Source: Candidatus Zixiibacteriota bacterium (GTDB lineage Bacteria; Zixibacteria; MSB-5A5; GN15; JAAZOE01). From it: a stretch of DNA of 64,000 bases. The notes under the pieces are model-generated. The model ran no database searches and had not been told where the DNA came from. It was given only the letters and a program-made list of their open reading frames with translations. Shown here in pieces: positions 26,941 to 35,284 of the stretch; the stretch's first letter is position 1; each line of letters begins with the position of its first letter. The DNA lies in NCBI GenBank assembly GCA_036480375.1, contig JAZGGI010000028.1:1-64000 (forward strand), read 5' to 3'. The position numbers and the translations under genes were made by a program.

Positions 26941-27275
26941 TCGTGCTTTTGATACACCGCGCGACAGCCAAAAACAGGCTTTTGCCTGCCAAAATGGGTT
27001 TGTTTCCTCAGATTAACGTTTTGGGTCATATCAACTCGGTGGTGATTCGGACAGGCGGGGGCCTGTTTTAATCTGTCAATCCGGCGAACGTTGGAATTTA
27101 TAAGAGTTATCCACAATCGCATTTTACAAAATTCCTTGTAATGGTAAACAACAGTTAAGCTTGCAGCGAATTGGGTTCGTTTTGTCCTTTTTCGTAGTTG
27201 TCAAAAGACTACTTTCCCATACAAAATTATCGCTCTACCGTAGATACATTTCATTCTATAAATGCGGATGATTTC
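26941..27275 (-). repeat. Dispersed intergenic repeat, copy B
   Basis: On the minus strand it matches copy A (3088-3266) through 27275-27100. It also matches copy C (59480-59715) through the block TTAATCTGAGGAAACAAACC (26991-27033 region) and the CACCGCGCGACAGC module (26950-26975). No gene is visible. Together with 27276-27360, which ends in an inverted-repeat-rich GCCTGCCACAACAAGTTGCG stretch, it fills the gap before the island. Confidence 0.75.
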
Positions 27276-27360
27276 GGAAAATACGTTATGTTGATATGAA
27301 AAATGTAAAGGCAACAATTGCAGAAGCCTGCCACAACAAGTTGCGGTGGCCGCCCGGCAA

Positions 27361-28092
27361 TTATATTCCCAAAATTGGCGGTAACGGCCAATCCTCTAGC
27401 ATTGCCTCTATTGATATCTCCATTAGCTGATCTTCAGTAATACCATATTTATTGCAAATATCTTGTTTATATTTTATCACTTGCCGATCATATTCAGATA
27501 CATTCTCTCCCTTTTCCTCAAATGCCTGGCGTTGAGCTTTGATATTATCCCAGTATATTTTTAATCTAGTTTCTTCAGATATACCATATTTGATTTCATC
27601 ACGGGAATTTAAATAATTTAACTGTTCGTAATTCACCCAGATATCACGCTCAATATTGTATATTAGGGAAGCTATTGCGCTGCCACCATCGAAATGCTCT
27701 TTTGATATGTAAGCAATTATCGAATAATAAATATTATGACCATTAGATTGTGTATAGTACTGTGTCATTATGTCCCGCTCAATTTCTGTTAATAGCTTCT
27801 TTAAACCTTCCTCACTGATGTTGCCAAAAACTAATATGTCCAAATGTAATCTAATCCCGCCGACAACATCTCCTAACTCTTTTTTTAAAATTGAATATTG
27901 CGGAGTAATGATAGAATCAATTAATCTATTATCAGCTAGACTATAGTTAGCCTTATCCCTTAAAACATTTTTTTCATTAGGGAAAAATACCATTAACAAA
28001 ATTAATATTCCAAACAAACCGAGCACAATAGGGACTAATATGATATTTTTTCTTTTTCGTCTTTCTATTTCATTAGGACCTAAATTCATCAT
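27361..28092 (-). CDS. Hypothetical single-pass membrane protein
   Basis: 243 aa, not recognised. An N-terminal positively charged stretch (NEIERRKRKN) precedes one transmembrane helix (~17-38, IILVPIVLGLFGILILLMVFF). The remainder is a soluble, helix-rich domain on the outside with no motif I know. It is AT-rich. Start at ATG 28092, which follows GGGCGAGG and overlaps the stop of a 7-codon leader peptide. First (leftmost) gene of the four-gene island with shared promoters. Confidence 0.7.
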   Translation of the reverse strand: MMNLGPNEIERRKRKNIILVPIVLGLFGILILLMVFFPNEKNVLRDKANYSLADNRLIDSIITPQYSILKKELGDVVGGIRLHLDILVFGNISEEGLKKLLTEIERDIMTQYYTQSNGHNIYYSIIAYISKEHFDGGSAIASLIYNIERDIWVNYEQLNYLNSRDEIKYGISEETRLKIYWDNIKAQRQAFEEKGENVSEYDRQVIKYKQDICNKYGITEDQLMEISIEAMLEDWPLPPILGI

Positions 28093-28145
28093 AATATTTG
28101 TACCTCGCCCATTGGGTGGTTTAAAACGATTCACTTGCTATGCTA

Positions 28146-28174
28146 ATAATACCCCGTTTATATCCTAACGGCAA
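28146..28174 (-). promoter_or_regulatory. Island promoter 1
   Basis: TTGCCG (28169-28174) - 17 nt - TATTAT (28146-28151) on the minus strand, identical in both boxes and spacing to three other promoters in the island. The leader after it contains an ACCCA/TGGGC-like inverted repeat and a leader peptide MGEVQIL whose TGA overlaps the gene start. Confidence 0.75.
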
Positions 28175-28247
28175 GATAAATTAGATTGAATTGTATTTAC
28201 ACAGTTTTGGAAACCCGCATGGCATATAAACAATAAAATTGGTTCCA

Positions 28248-28736
28248 TCATACTAAACCAAAGTAAAGCACTCCAGGTATTTTATTTTTAAAACAGAATT
28301 CTGTTTCTATCAGGTCTCGTAAATCCGGTTTAATTTTAGCCAAATGATTTTTCCATTTTTTATTATCAGCGGTACAGGGGAAAACAATGAATACTACTGC
28401 TTTATTCTTAGTCTTAATTCGCTTTAGCTTGTCAATGTCTGCAAGTATCCCTTCAATATTCTTGGTGATGGGCCTATTTTTATTTTTTACATTTTCATAC
28501 CCATAATTAGTATTAATAGTTTTTAATTCTATCGCCCAGTCCTCAAAGCAAACATCAATTCTGTTTTTTTCGGGAACCACACTATTAAAATTTACTCCTA
28601 GACTATCAATAATCTCTACTTTAAGCCAACCTTCGAATTTGGCTCTTTCTCGCGCGAATATAGACAATCCAAAATTCCCCTTTATTTTTTTAATAATAGC
28701 ATTAGCTATTAGAGCGTTAATTATCCCAAAGTCCAT
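28248..28736 (-). CDS. Hypothetical protein, PD-(D/E)XK nuclease-like
   Basis: 162 aa, AT-rich. The stretch RIDVCFEDWAIELKTINTNY has D-x9/10-E-x-K spacing, the core of PD-(D/E)XK nucleases. It is preceded by a helix with a possible Glu (FEGWLKVEIIDSL) and followed by a strand KAVVFIVFPC. Whether it cuts DNA is unknown; it may be a restriction-like or repair nuclease or an inactive relative. The ATG at 28736 has an ideal SD (GGTGAGG); a GTG lies 3 codons upstream. Single gene under island promoter 2. Confidence 0.55.
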   Translation of the reverse strand: MDFGIINALIANAIIKKIKGNFGLSIFARERAKFEGWLKVEIIDSLGVNFNSVVPEKNRIDVCFEDWAIELKTINTNYGYENVKNKNRPITKNIEGILADIDKLKRIKTKNKAVVFIVFPCTADNKKWKNHLAKIKPDLRDLIETEFCFKNKIPGVLYFGLV

Positions 28737-28801
28737 AAACCTCACCTATCACTTGCACCCCACCCATCGGCCGGGTTCAAAAATATTTACTTGTTGATTT
28801 A

Positions 28802-28830
28802 ATAATACCCCAATTATATCCCAACGGCAA
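28802..28830 (-). promoter_or_regulatory. Island promoter 2
   Basis: TTGCCG (28825-28830) - N17 - TATTAT (28802-28807). The leader holds CCGATGGGTGGGG and a leader reading frame beginning MGGVQVIGEV that runs across the start of the nuclease-like gene in another frame. Confidence 0.75.
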
Positions 28831-28856
28831 GATAAATTAGAATGCCAAGGTTCCAA

Positions 28857-29642
28857 CTACAAACCCTCTACATCAACCTCATCAATCAGCCCGTGAATTG
28901 AATTTAATCGAATTTTCATCGATCTAATGATCGGGTAAAGGGGTGTATCATCGAACATCAACTTGTTGCCCCACACACTTTCAGGCACTAAGTTTCTTGC
29001 ATAATTACGGACCGCGTTATCCCAGGATTGCGGATCCGGAAAGGGATTTGGCATTTCGTCTGCATTCAGAAACCCAAGATACACAAGTACAACCGGAATG
29101 CCGAGAGTCGCGAGCTTCCAACTCCACGCGAAGCGGTTACAGAGTTGGTAATGGCTTTTGTGTGACAAATTCCACCCATCCCGAATCTTATTAAGACCGT
29201 CATTGGCTTCGCCAACAGCTTCTCCGATTCGCTCAATATTTTTCTCATTTTTGGCTCCGATACAATCGTTCGGATTCAACTCCCCATGGTGCGCCTTGGC
29301 CTCAACCAGAAGTAAGCCAGGTTTGCCATCAATAGTGCAGGTGCTGGCGATATCCCAGTTTGGTGTTACCGGATTGCGCCTGGCAACGGCAAGCCACCAC
29401 GACTTGAGCGCCTGACCATACGGATTTACATCGAGCAAACGCTGCGCGTTGTGCAACTGGGCTTCTTTAACATCATCGAAGCCTTGCGGCATCCAGTTGT
29501 CGTTCGCAGAAACCAAACCCAACGGGGTGATCAACCTGGTCAACCGCTCGGCGACCTGTTCCGGAGCCCCGTGAGTTATCAGATGGCAACGAGGCTTACT
29601 GCCGGCTCTTTGATTTGACTTTAGATTTTGTAATAAGTTCAT
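28857..29642 (-). CDS. Hypothetical protein, possible PD-(D/E)XK fold
   Basis: 261 aa, unrecognised. NWDIASTCTIDGKPGLLLVEAKAHHGEL gives D-x15/16-E-x-K with strand-like surroundings, as in endonuclease-fold proteins. The rest is Trp-rich and helical. Noticeably richer in G+C than the two genes to its left, so the island is a mosaic. I start at ATG 29642; the frame opens at 29669, but that would place the promoter -10 inside the coding region. The chosen start lies only ~5 nt from the predicted transcription start, with no SD. Confidence 0.55.
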   Translation of the reverse strand: MNLLQNLKSNQRAGSKPRCHLITHGAPEQVAERLTRLITPLGLVSANDNWMPQGFDDVKEAQLHNAQRLLDVNPYGQALKSWWLAVARRNPVTPNWDIASTCTIDGKPGLLLVEAKAHHGELNPNDCIGAKNEKNIERIGEAVGEANDGLNKIRDGWNLSHKSHYQLCNRFAWSWKLATLGIPVVLVYLGFLNADEMPNPFPDPQSWDNAVRNYARNLVPESVWGNKLMFDDTPLYPIIRSMKIRLNSIHGLIDEVDVEGL

Positions 29643-29653
29643 AAGGTGAATTA

Positions 29654-29682
29654 ATAATACCAATATCATATCCTAACGGCAA
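29654..29682 (-). promoter_or_regulatory. Island promoter 3 (leader missing)
   Basis: TTGCCG (29677-29682) - N17 - TATTAT (29654-29659). Unlike the other three copies, no CCCACCCGATGGGTGAG leader follows. The ATG at 29642 falls within a few nt of the expected +1, so the mRNA would be almost leaderless. Confidence 0.7.
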
Positions 29683-29694
29683 GATATATTATAT

Positions 29695-29797
29695 TGTCAT
29701 ACCAGCGAAAGCTGGCATCCATGCGGACTAATCGCCAACTGACAAACACAACTATTCTCCAAACGCTGTATGGATTCCCGCTTTCGCGGGAATGACA
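29695..29797. repeat. MITE-like inverted-repeat element
   Basis: Ends TGTCATACCAGCGAAAGCTGG... and ...CCCGCTTTCGCGGGAATGACA are imperfect inverted repeats around a ~40-nt centre. The type resembles the widespread TGTCATxCCxGCGAAAGC elements seen in many genomes. A short stem with T-run (ACAGCC/GGCTGT, 29795-29814) follows. The left end abuts island promoter 3; a degenerate start of the same element (ATTGTCATGCCTGATTCCGC) abuts promoter 4 at ~30667. Confidence 0.7.
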
Positions 29798-29918
29798 GCC
29801 AGAAGGCTGTTTTTGGCTATCGCGTATATGATCCTAAATATGTAACATCACGGGTGACATCATTTGAAACACACTCCGTCTACCCCGCAGCGGAGCTGTA
29901 GGCCACCGGACGCCGGTG

Positions 29919-30539
29919 TCAGGCTGGTTTCTTCTGTATCAGAACAAAGAGGTGGCCCGGCCCAGGCGAAGTGGCATCTTCCACGATTCGCGACCAGATT
30001 ATCTCAAATCCACAGGCAGCGATCAGAGCCAGATTCGTCTCGAAGTCGTAATGACTCCAATACATCCGAACGCCCAGATAATCTTCGACGATGTCATTTT
30101 CCAGATCGTCTGCCCCAAGGCAAAGCAGTGCCAGACCGGACGGCTTAAGCATTCGAAAGAAGTGCTGAAAGATAGCTTCGTGTGCCTGTCGCGGAATGTG
30201 GATAATCGTATAATAGGAGCAGATTGCGTCGAAGGTGGCGTCGGGAAAGGTCAGATCAGTGATATCCTGGCAAATAAACAGCGCCTGAGGTACCATTTTG
30301 CGAGCAAGTTTAATCTGGGCCTCGGAGAAATCCACACCCACAACCTGGAAGTACTGACTCAACAACTGAGTTACCGGTACTCCGGCACCGCAACCGGCAT
30401 CGAGAACCGACGCGCCTTGAGGCAGCCGTTGTACCAAATCGTCAAGTAATTGCACATCTTCGGAGTCTTTAGTACGACTCGCAAGGTAAGCCTCGGAGAT
30501 ATTATTGTATCCGGCTTTGACGATTTCTTTGTTGTTCAT
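29919..30539 (-). CDS. Class I SAM-dependent methyltransferase
   Basis: 206 aa. SAM-binding motif I VLDAGCGAGVPVTQLL, motif II VVGVDFSEAQIKLAR, motif III-like DITDLTFPDATFDAICSY, then a Rossmann-type C-terminus. The substrate is not predictable; the family includes small-molecule methyltransferases. ATG 30539 overlaps the TGA of an upstream 11-codon leader frame (MTVERIALQAT), itself overlapping a 6-codon frame MGEIQV. Single gene under island promoter 4. Confidence 0.85.
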   Translation of the reverse strand: MNNKEIVKAGYNNISEAYLASRTKDSEDVQLLDDLVQRLPQGASVLDAGCGAGVPVTQLLSQYFQVVGVDFSEAQIKLARKMVPQALFICQDITDLTFPDATFDAICSYYTIIHIPRQAHEAIFQHFFRMLKPSGLALLCLGADDLENDIVEDYLGVRMYWSHYDFETNLALIAACGFEIIWSRIVEDATSPGPGHLFVLIQKKPA

Positions 30540-30627
30540 CACGTCGCTTGAAGAGCTATTCTCTCAACAGTCATTAAACCTGTATCTCACCCATCGGGTG
30601 GGTTTAAACGTTTAGTCCGATGATTTA

Positions 30628-30656
30628 ATAATACACCGATTATATCTAAACGGCAA
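30628..30656 (-). promoter_or_regulatory. Island promoter 4
   Basis: TTGCCG (30651-30656) - N17 - TATTAT (30628-30633). The leader contains ACCCACCCGATGGGTGAG (30585-30605 region) and two short overlapping peptides before the methyltransferase. Confidence 0.75.
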
Positions 30657-30745
30657 GATAATTTATATTGTCATGCCTGATTCCGCAGGAGCCTGATCAA
30701 AACATAACTCTTTCAAAACAAAATATTTTTGTCTTTATTAGTAAT

Positions 30746-31699
30746 ATGGACGTCATGCGAGACAAACCGATTCTCGTTATCGGCGGGACGGGGCATTACG
30801 GGAGCCATATTGTCCATAGTTTATTGGAAAAAGGCGCGAATGTCAGAGTCTTAACCCGAAATGCCGGTAAGGCCAGAAAAAAGCTGGGCGGCGGACCGGA
30901 AATAATCGAAGGCGATATCACATCGAAAGAATCGGTTATACAATCACTGGACGGCGCGGGCGGTGTTATTATAAGCATATCCGCCTTTTCTCCAAAATTG
31001 ATTCGCAAGATAGAACTTATCGAGCGGGATGCCGTCCTGATGGTTCTGGCCGAAGCCGAAAAACTCGGTGTTTCCCGAATCGTCTATATTTCCGTTTATG
31101 ACATCAAATTGGAACTGCCCGGAGATTTTGATTTTCCGCTCAGGCAAAAGCTGGCCCGGTTGAAACTCGATGTTGAAAACGCCCTGCGCGAATCAAAACT
31201 AAATTGTACTATTCTGGGCGCGCCGCCTTCGATGGAAATATTTTTCGCAATGATACGCGGTCGGACTATGCTCGTCCCCGGCGGAGGTCCCCCGGCCCTG
31301 TTTAATATCTCGCCGGTAGATATGGGAGAAATTGCCGCTCAGGCTGTTTTCCGAAATGATCTGAACGGCAAAAGATTTCGTATGACCGGTCCCGAAGCGT
31401 TGTCATTCAAAGAGGCTGCTATGCGCATAGGCCAAGCTTTCGCCAGGAAAATAAAATTCCGAAAAATCCCCATATTTTTTCCGAGACTGGTTCAAATAAT
31501 GACTTATCCAATTGCGCTCTTCAGCGACCGTTTTTATTTTATCAACCAAATGATCAATTTTATCCGGATCCTAAATCATTTCCCGAAGGATTTTATTGAC
31601 GATATCCCCAAAGAGCATCAAACTTTATTAGATACTTTTGATTATACTCCAACAACTCTGGAGCAGGAAACCAAAGGACGATTCGGGGATTCCATGTAA
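30746..31699 (+). CDS. NAD(P)-binding NmrA/atypical SDR family protein
   Basis: 317 aa. N-terminal Rossmann fold with GGTGHYGSHIVHSLLEKGANV, a strand-helix pattern ending IIEGDITSKESV, then VYISVYD. The usual YxxxK of classic SDRs is not evident, which fits the atypical NmrA-like or complex I NDUFA9-like branch (nucleotide sensor or oxidoreductase). The C-terminal third has a possible membrane-associating stretch (FPRLVQIMTYPIALF). ATG 30746 or 30755 are both plausible starts. Confidence 0.8.
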   Translation: MDVMRDKPILVIGGTGHYGSHIVHSLLEKGANVRVLTRNAGKARKKLGGGPEIIEGDITSKESVIQSLDGAGGVIISISAFSPKLIRKIELIERDAVLMVLAEAEKLGVSRIVYISVYDIKLELPGDFDFPLRQKLARLKLDVENALRESKLNCTILGAPPSMEIFFAMIRGRTMLVPGGGPPALFNISPVDMGEIAAQAVFRNDLNGKRFRMTGPEALSFKEAAMRIGQAFARKIKFRKIPIFFPRLVQIMTYPIALFSDRFYFINQMINFIRILNHFPKDFIDDIPKEHQTLLDTFDYTPTTLEQETKGRFGDSM

Positions 31700-31853
31700 A
31701 TTCCGGAACCGGTCGCTTCCCCCAAACAAATGCTTTGACACATTTGTAAAAATTGAATATCTTCAGGTGAGTACCGAATCGCCTCAACCCTGATTATTAT
31801 ATATTATCTTTGGCGACAATAGAATAACTGATTTTTTGCGGAAGGAGTTCATT

Positions 31854-33050
31854 ATGTCTAAGTCAAAATCACTCTCGATTATGATTATATGTCTTCTCAG
31901 CCTGATAATGAGCGGCTCGCTTCAGGCCCAGGAATATACCTGCGGCGATGCCAATAATGACGGGATTATAAATATTAAGGATATCGTCGCCGTTCTGGAC
32001 TACTTATTGAATAAATCGGGTCTTCCCGCCAATCCGGAAGCGGCTGACGTCGATCAAATTCCCGGTATTACGATGAATGATAATCAGGCCATTGTTGACG
32101 CTTTTGTTTACAAATTCGACTTAACCTGCCAGACGGTACCCGATACAACTATCGAAGTTACCGATGATAGTATCTTCGTGTTGGGCGGACTCGTTTTGCC
32201 CGGCGTGCGCGATATCGAAGTGGAGGTGAAAGTCAAAACTAATGAACATATTTATGGGATTTCGTTGCCTTTCGCGTTTTCGTGCGCAACTTCGGAAGTC
32301 GTATGCGACTCGGTGACATTCCCTCCCAGATTTTATTACTCTTTCGAAATTCAGCAGAGCGTAATCGACAATTCGGCTCATACAGTCCTGACGGCTCTGG
32401 GATCTATCGCACCCGGCGGCCTGACCGGTCCGGGAGAATTTCAAATAGCTTCGCTATGGCTCCACGTTGAGAGCGTTAACGAGACCGAGGAACAGGAAAT
32501 CGTATTTGATACGACCCAGGTTCCGCCCAACAATTACGTTCTCCTGACGAAAAATCAGCCCAATCATGAAGCCGCCATCCCCGGCATAAAATATATATCC
32601 GACATAGTGCTAAATCAGGATAGCGATGACGACGGCATTTATGACGCTTATGATAATTGTCCTTTTGTCCCCAATCCCGATCAGGCCAACGATGATGGTG
32701 ATTCTTACGGAAATCTGTGCGACAATTGTCCCTCTACACCCAGCGAAGATTTGACCGACAGCGACGGCGATGAACTGGGAGATGTTTGCGATGCCTGTCC
32801 CAATGACGCCGATAATGATATTGATGGTGATTCCGTCTGCGGCGATATCGATAATTGCCCCACGGTAGCTAATGCCGACCAGGCCGATCTAAACGGAAAT
32901 AATATCGGAGATGCCTGCGAATCAACCGGTGAATTTCAATGCGGCGATGTCAACGGTGATGGGTGGGTAAATGTCGGTGATCCGGTTTACCTGATAAATT
33001 TCCTGTTCAAATACGGTCCGCCGCCGTGCCAGCCGATTCAAAAGAAGTAA
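31854..33050 (+). CDS. Secreted protein with N- and C-terminal dockerin repeats and TSP3 repeats
   Basis: 398 aa. Signal peptide 1-25, then a dockerin-like pair (GDANNDGIINIKDIVAVLDY; second partner degenerate). A beta-sandwich resembling a cohesin/carbohydrate-binding fold follows (~100-250, VPDTTIEVTDDSIFVLGG...), then four thrombospondin-3-type calcium repeats (DSDDDGIYDAYDNCP and following). One dockerin-type repeat (GDVNGDGWVNVGDPVYLINF) ends the chain. Likely extracellular and calcium-stabilised; ligand unknown. Strong SD GGAAGGAG. The internal domain assignment is inference. Confidence 0.85.
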   Translation: MSKSKSLSIMIICLLSLIMSGSLQAQEYTCGDANNDGIINIKDIVAVLDYLLNKSGLPANPEAADVDQIPGITMNDNQAIVDAFVYKFDLTCQTVPDTTIEVTDDSIFVLGGLVLPGVRDIEVEVKVKTNEHIYGISLPFAFSCATSEVVCDSVTFPPRFYYSFEIQQSVIDNSAHTVLTALGSIAPGGLTGPGEFQIASLWLHVESVNETEEQEIVFDTTQVPPNNYVLLTKNQPNHEAAIPGIKYISDIVLNQDSDDDGIYDAYDNCPFVPNPDQANDDGDSYGNLCDNCPSTPSEDLTDSDGDELGDVCDACPNDADNDIDGDSVCGDIDNCPTVANADQADLNGNNIGDACESTGEFQCGDVNGDGWVNVGDPVYLINFLFKYGPPPCQPIQKK

Positions 33051-33192
33051 AATTTGTGTTAACCTGTGGGACGGGATCATCGGAATCCCGTCCTCAAAAG
33101 CAAAAGCACTAATATTTTATACTTGCCCCCAAAGTTTCAGATTCTGTACTGTATTTTCATAACAACAAACCTTTTCCATAGGAGCATCAATA

Positions 33193-33693
33193 ATGAATAG
33201 GCTTACCATTTTATCAATTATGGCGCTGTTTTTATTATCATCCTTAGCGCTCACCCCGTGCCTGGCCGATTCGGATAAGGGCCATAGTGAAGGCGATAAG
33301 GATAGTGGTCACGAACTCGGCGATAAGGATAGTGAACACGAATTCGGCCACAACGACAGCGATCATCTTGTCGTTCTCTGGACCAGCGGCGACAAAGATG
33401 TAGCCATGAAAATGGTTTTTATGTATGTCTATAACGCCAAAAAATACGGATGGTGGGAAGATATAACGTTGATCGTCTGGGGACCGTCTTCAAAACTGGC
33501 CTCGGAAGACGCCGATATTCAGGATTATATCAAGAAAATGATTGCCGATGGAATAACTATCAAAGCCTGCAAAGCATGCGCCGATTTGTATGAAGTTTCG
33601 GGAGCGTTGACCGCTTTTGGAATTGAGGTTAAATATATGGGCACGGATTTAACCGAATATATTAAAGCCGGCAAACATGTAATTACGTTTTGA
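33193..33693 (+). CDS. Exported DsrE-like protein with tandem GDKDSxHE repeats
   Basis: 166 aa. Signal peptide (1-24, FLLSSLALTPCLA) followed by about three copies of an acidic His-containing unit (GDKDSGHELGDKDSEHEFG), possibly metal-binding. The C-terminal ~110 residues resemble the DsrE/DsrF fold (VVLWTSGDKDVAMKMVFMYV, LIVWGPSSKLA, ACKACADLYEVSG), where the Cys pair CKAC sits at the usual sulfur-carrier position. An exported DsrE-like protein is somewhat unusual; activity is unknown. Confidence 0.7.
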   Translation: MNRLTILSIMALFLLSSLALTPCLADSDKGHSEGDKDSGHELGDKDSEHEFGHNDSDHLVVLWTSGDKDVAMKMVFMYVYNAKKYGWWEDITLIVWGPSSKLASEDADIQDYIKKMIADGITIKACKACADLYEVSGALTAFGIEVKYMGTDLTEYIKAGKHVITF

Positions 33694-33760
33694 TGATTAG
33701 AGGGAGAATAACACTCTTCCTCGTTATTAATTCCAATGATGGTTTAATGGATTTGTTACA

Positions 33761-34276
33761 TCAACCCACCCCGGGTTTGCCCAGCATCCGCATGATGAAA
33801 TATATCTGGCCGATATGATATGTCAAATGCCCAATAGTACCGGTTACCAAATCAAGCCGTGTTTTGAAATACTCGGCCAGCGTTTTGGGATGATCGCCGA
33901 CTAAAGATGAATACAGATCATCATCACTCAACGATTGAATTGTCTCGATGACATTATTAATCATATTTTTATAAACATTCATAATCTCAGCGATTGGAGG
34001 ATAGCCCTCAATATTGTCTTTTGGTGTTGTTCCGATGCCAAATAACTCGCGATATTTATCTGGCACATTTGATTCTCCGGCTGATATGTAGGTGACAATA
34101 TCACTGCCCACGATAATATGCCCAATACACCATAATATATGACTGCGTTTTCCGCCCGCTCGATATAAAAGCTCTTCACTTGACATTTCCTTCACTTGCT
34201 CGGGCATCCATGAAGATATCATTTTTAATTGTCGAACGAGCACACCGGCAGGTGTTCCATTAACTTGTTCACTCAT
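33761..34276 (-). CDS. DinB-family four-helix protein
   Basis: 171 aa. Helical bundle with putative metal-ligand His residues in LWCIGHIIVG and GHLTYHIGQIYF, typical of DinB/YfiT thiol-transferase or damage-inducible proteins. Function not predictable. Encoded just downstream of the exonuclease gene (21-nt gap), possibly co-transcribed. Confidence 0.82.
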   Translation of the reverse strand: MSEQVNGTPAGVLVRQLKMISSWMPEQVKEMSSEELLYRAGGKRSHILWCIGHIIVGSDIVTYISAGESNVPDKYRELFGIGTTPKDNIEGYPPIAEIMNVYKNMINNVIETIQSLSDDDLYSSLVGDHPKTLAEYFKTRLDLVTGTIGHLTYHIGQIYFIMRMLGKPGVG

Positions 34277-34297
34277 AATAACACCTTCGTTAGTCTT

Positions 34298-35119
34298 TTA
34301 TTTTACTATTTCACATTGTTTAATTCTATCGACGCGGAATTGCTTTTTGGTATTTGACACCAGACATTGCGCCGTTAAAAACATAACTCCGTCCCGATTA
34401 TACATTACGACGGGAATAATCTGCCGCGGCGTTTTACGCATTGAACCTCCGTCGTAGACGATTTCGAGTTTGGCGCCTTTATCCAGAGCGGTCTCGATTA
34501 TATCCAACAATCCTTGGTTGATTTTCACGATCATCGGTCCGCCGAAGGAGTAGTGATAAAGTTCATTCAGGATTAGCGCTTTATCGTCGATCGCTATCCA
34601 TTTTTTAAGGCAATGAAAAAACAGCCTTTTGACCAAAACGGCATCGGCCATGGCTCGATGTGTTTGAGTATCGACCAGATTAAACAGACGGCAGATTTTC
34701 TCCAGACTATAAGATATCAAATTGGGATGAGCTTTGCGGGTCAGGTCAATCTGGTCAAGGATTGTATTGCCCGGCAATTTTATATCGTTGCGCAACGCCT
34801 CATGATTTACAAAGCCGATATCAAATATGGCATTCTGCGCGATAAGAACCGATTTATCATTGCCGATAAAATCCAGAAATTTCGGCAGGATAATATCTAT
34901 CATCGGTTTATCGGCCACCTCTTCGTCGCTGATATGATGGACGTTCATAGCCGCCGTGGGAATTTTCATTCCCGGATTCACCAGTTCGGAAAACCTTGCG
35001 ATTTCGTTTTCATGGAAATCAAATTTGAGCGCGGCAATTTCGACGATCCTGCCGTCGGAAGCTGTTAAACCTGTCGTTTCGGTGTCAAAGGCTATGAAAA
35101 TAGTATCTTTGTCGATCAT
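34298..35119 (-). CDS. DnaQ-like 3'-5' exonuclease fused to a WYL-like domain
   Basis: 273 aa. Residues ~7-175 are a DEDDh exonuclease: FDTETTG (Exo I), NAIFDIGFVN (Exo II) and HRAMADAVLV (Exo III with His). The remaining ~70 residues (KLEIVYDGGSMRKTPRQIIP...VMFLTAQCLVSNTKKQFRVDRI) look like a WYL domain, a small SH3-like sensor that binds nucleic acid or nucleotides in defence and SOS regulators. The first part alone is like the epsilon proofreading subunit; the fusion suggests a regulated nuclease. Confidence 0.8.
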   Translation of the reverse strand: MIDKDTIFIAFDTETTGLTASDGRIVEIAALKFDFHENEIARFSELVNPGMKIPTAAMNVHHISDEEVADKPMIDIILPKFLDFIGNDKSVLIAQNAIFDIGFVNHEALRNDIKLPGNTILDQIDLTRKAHPNLISYSLEKICRLFNLVDTQTHRAMADAVLVKRLFFHCLKKWIAIDDKALILNELYHYSFGGPMIVKINQGLLDIIETALDKGAKLEIVYDGGSMRKTPRQIIPVVMYNRDGVMFLTAQCLVSNTKKQFRVDRIKQCEIVK

Positions 35120-35284
35120 TAAACCAAGATAGCTCCAGTCGGATTAATAGTCAATGATGCCTTTCGGGAAAACACTACTAATTTTGAATATTCTCTCGTC
35201 ATGGGTTGTCAAACCGGCTAAAACCTTCTTATATTACGCATCGTTTTATCGCTTTGACGTATATTTTTTATTTGAGAGGTTATT

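Noticed and set aside
28089-30660. Classical integron cassette array
   Set aside because: No integrase in view and no GTTRRRY/RYYYAAC pair around the repeats; each gene has its own promoter, unlike usual cassettes.
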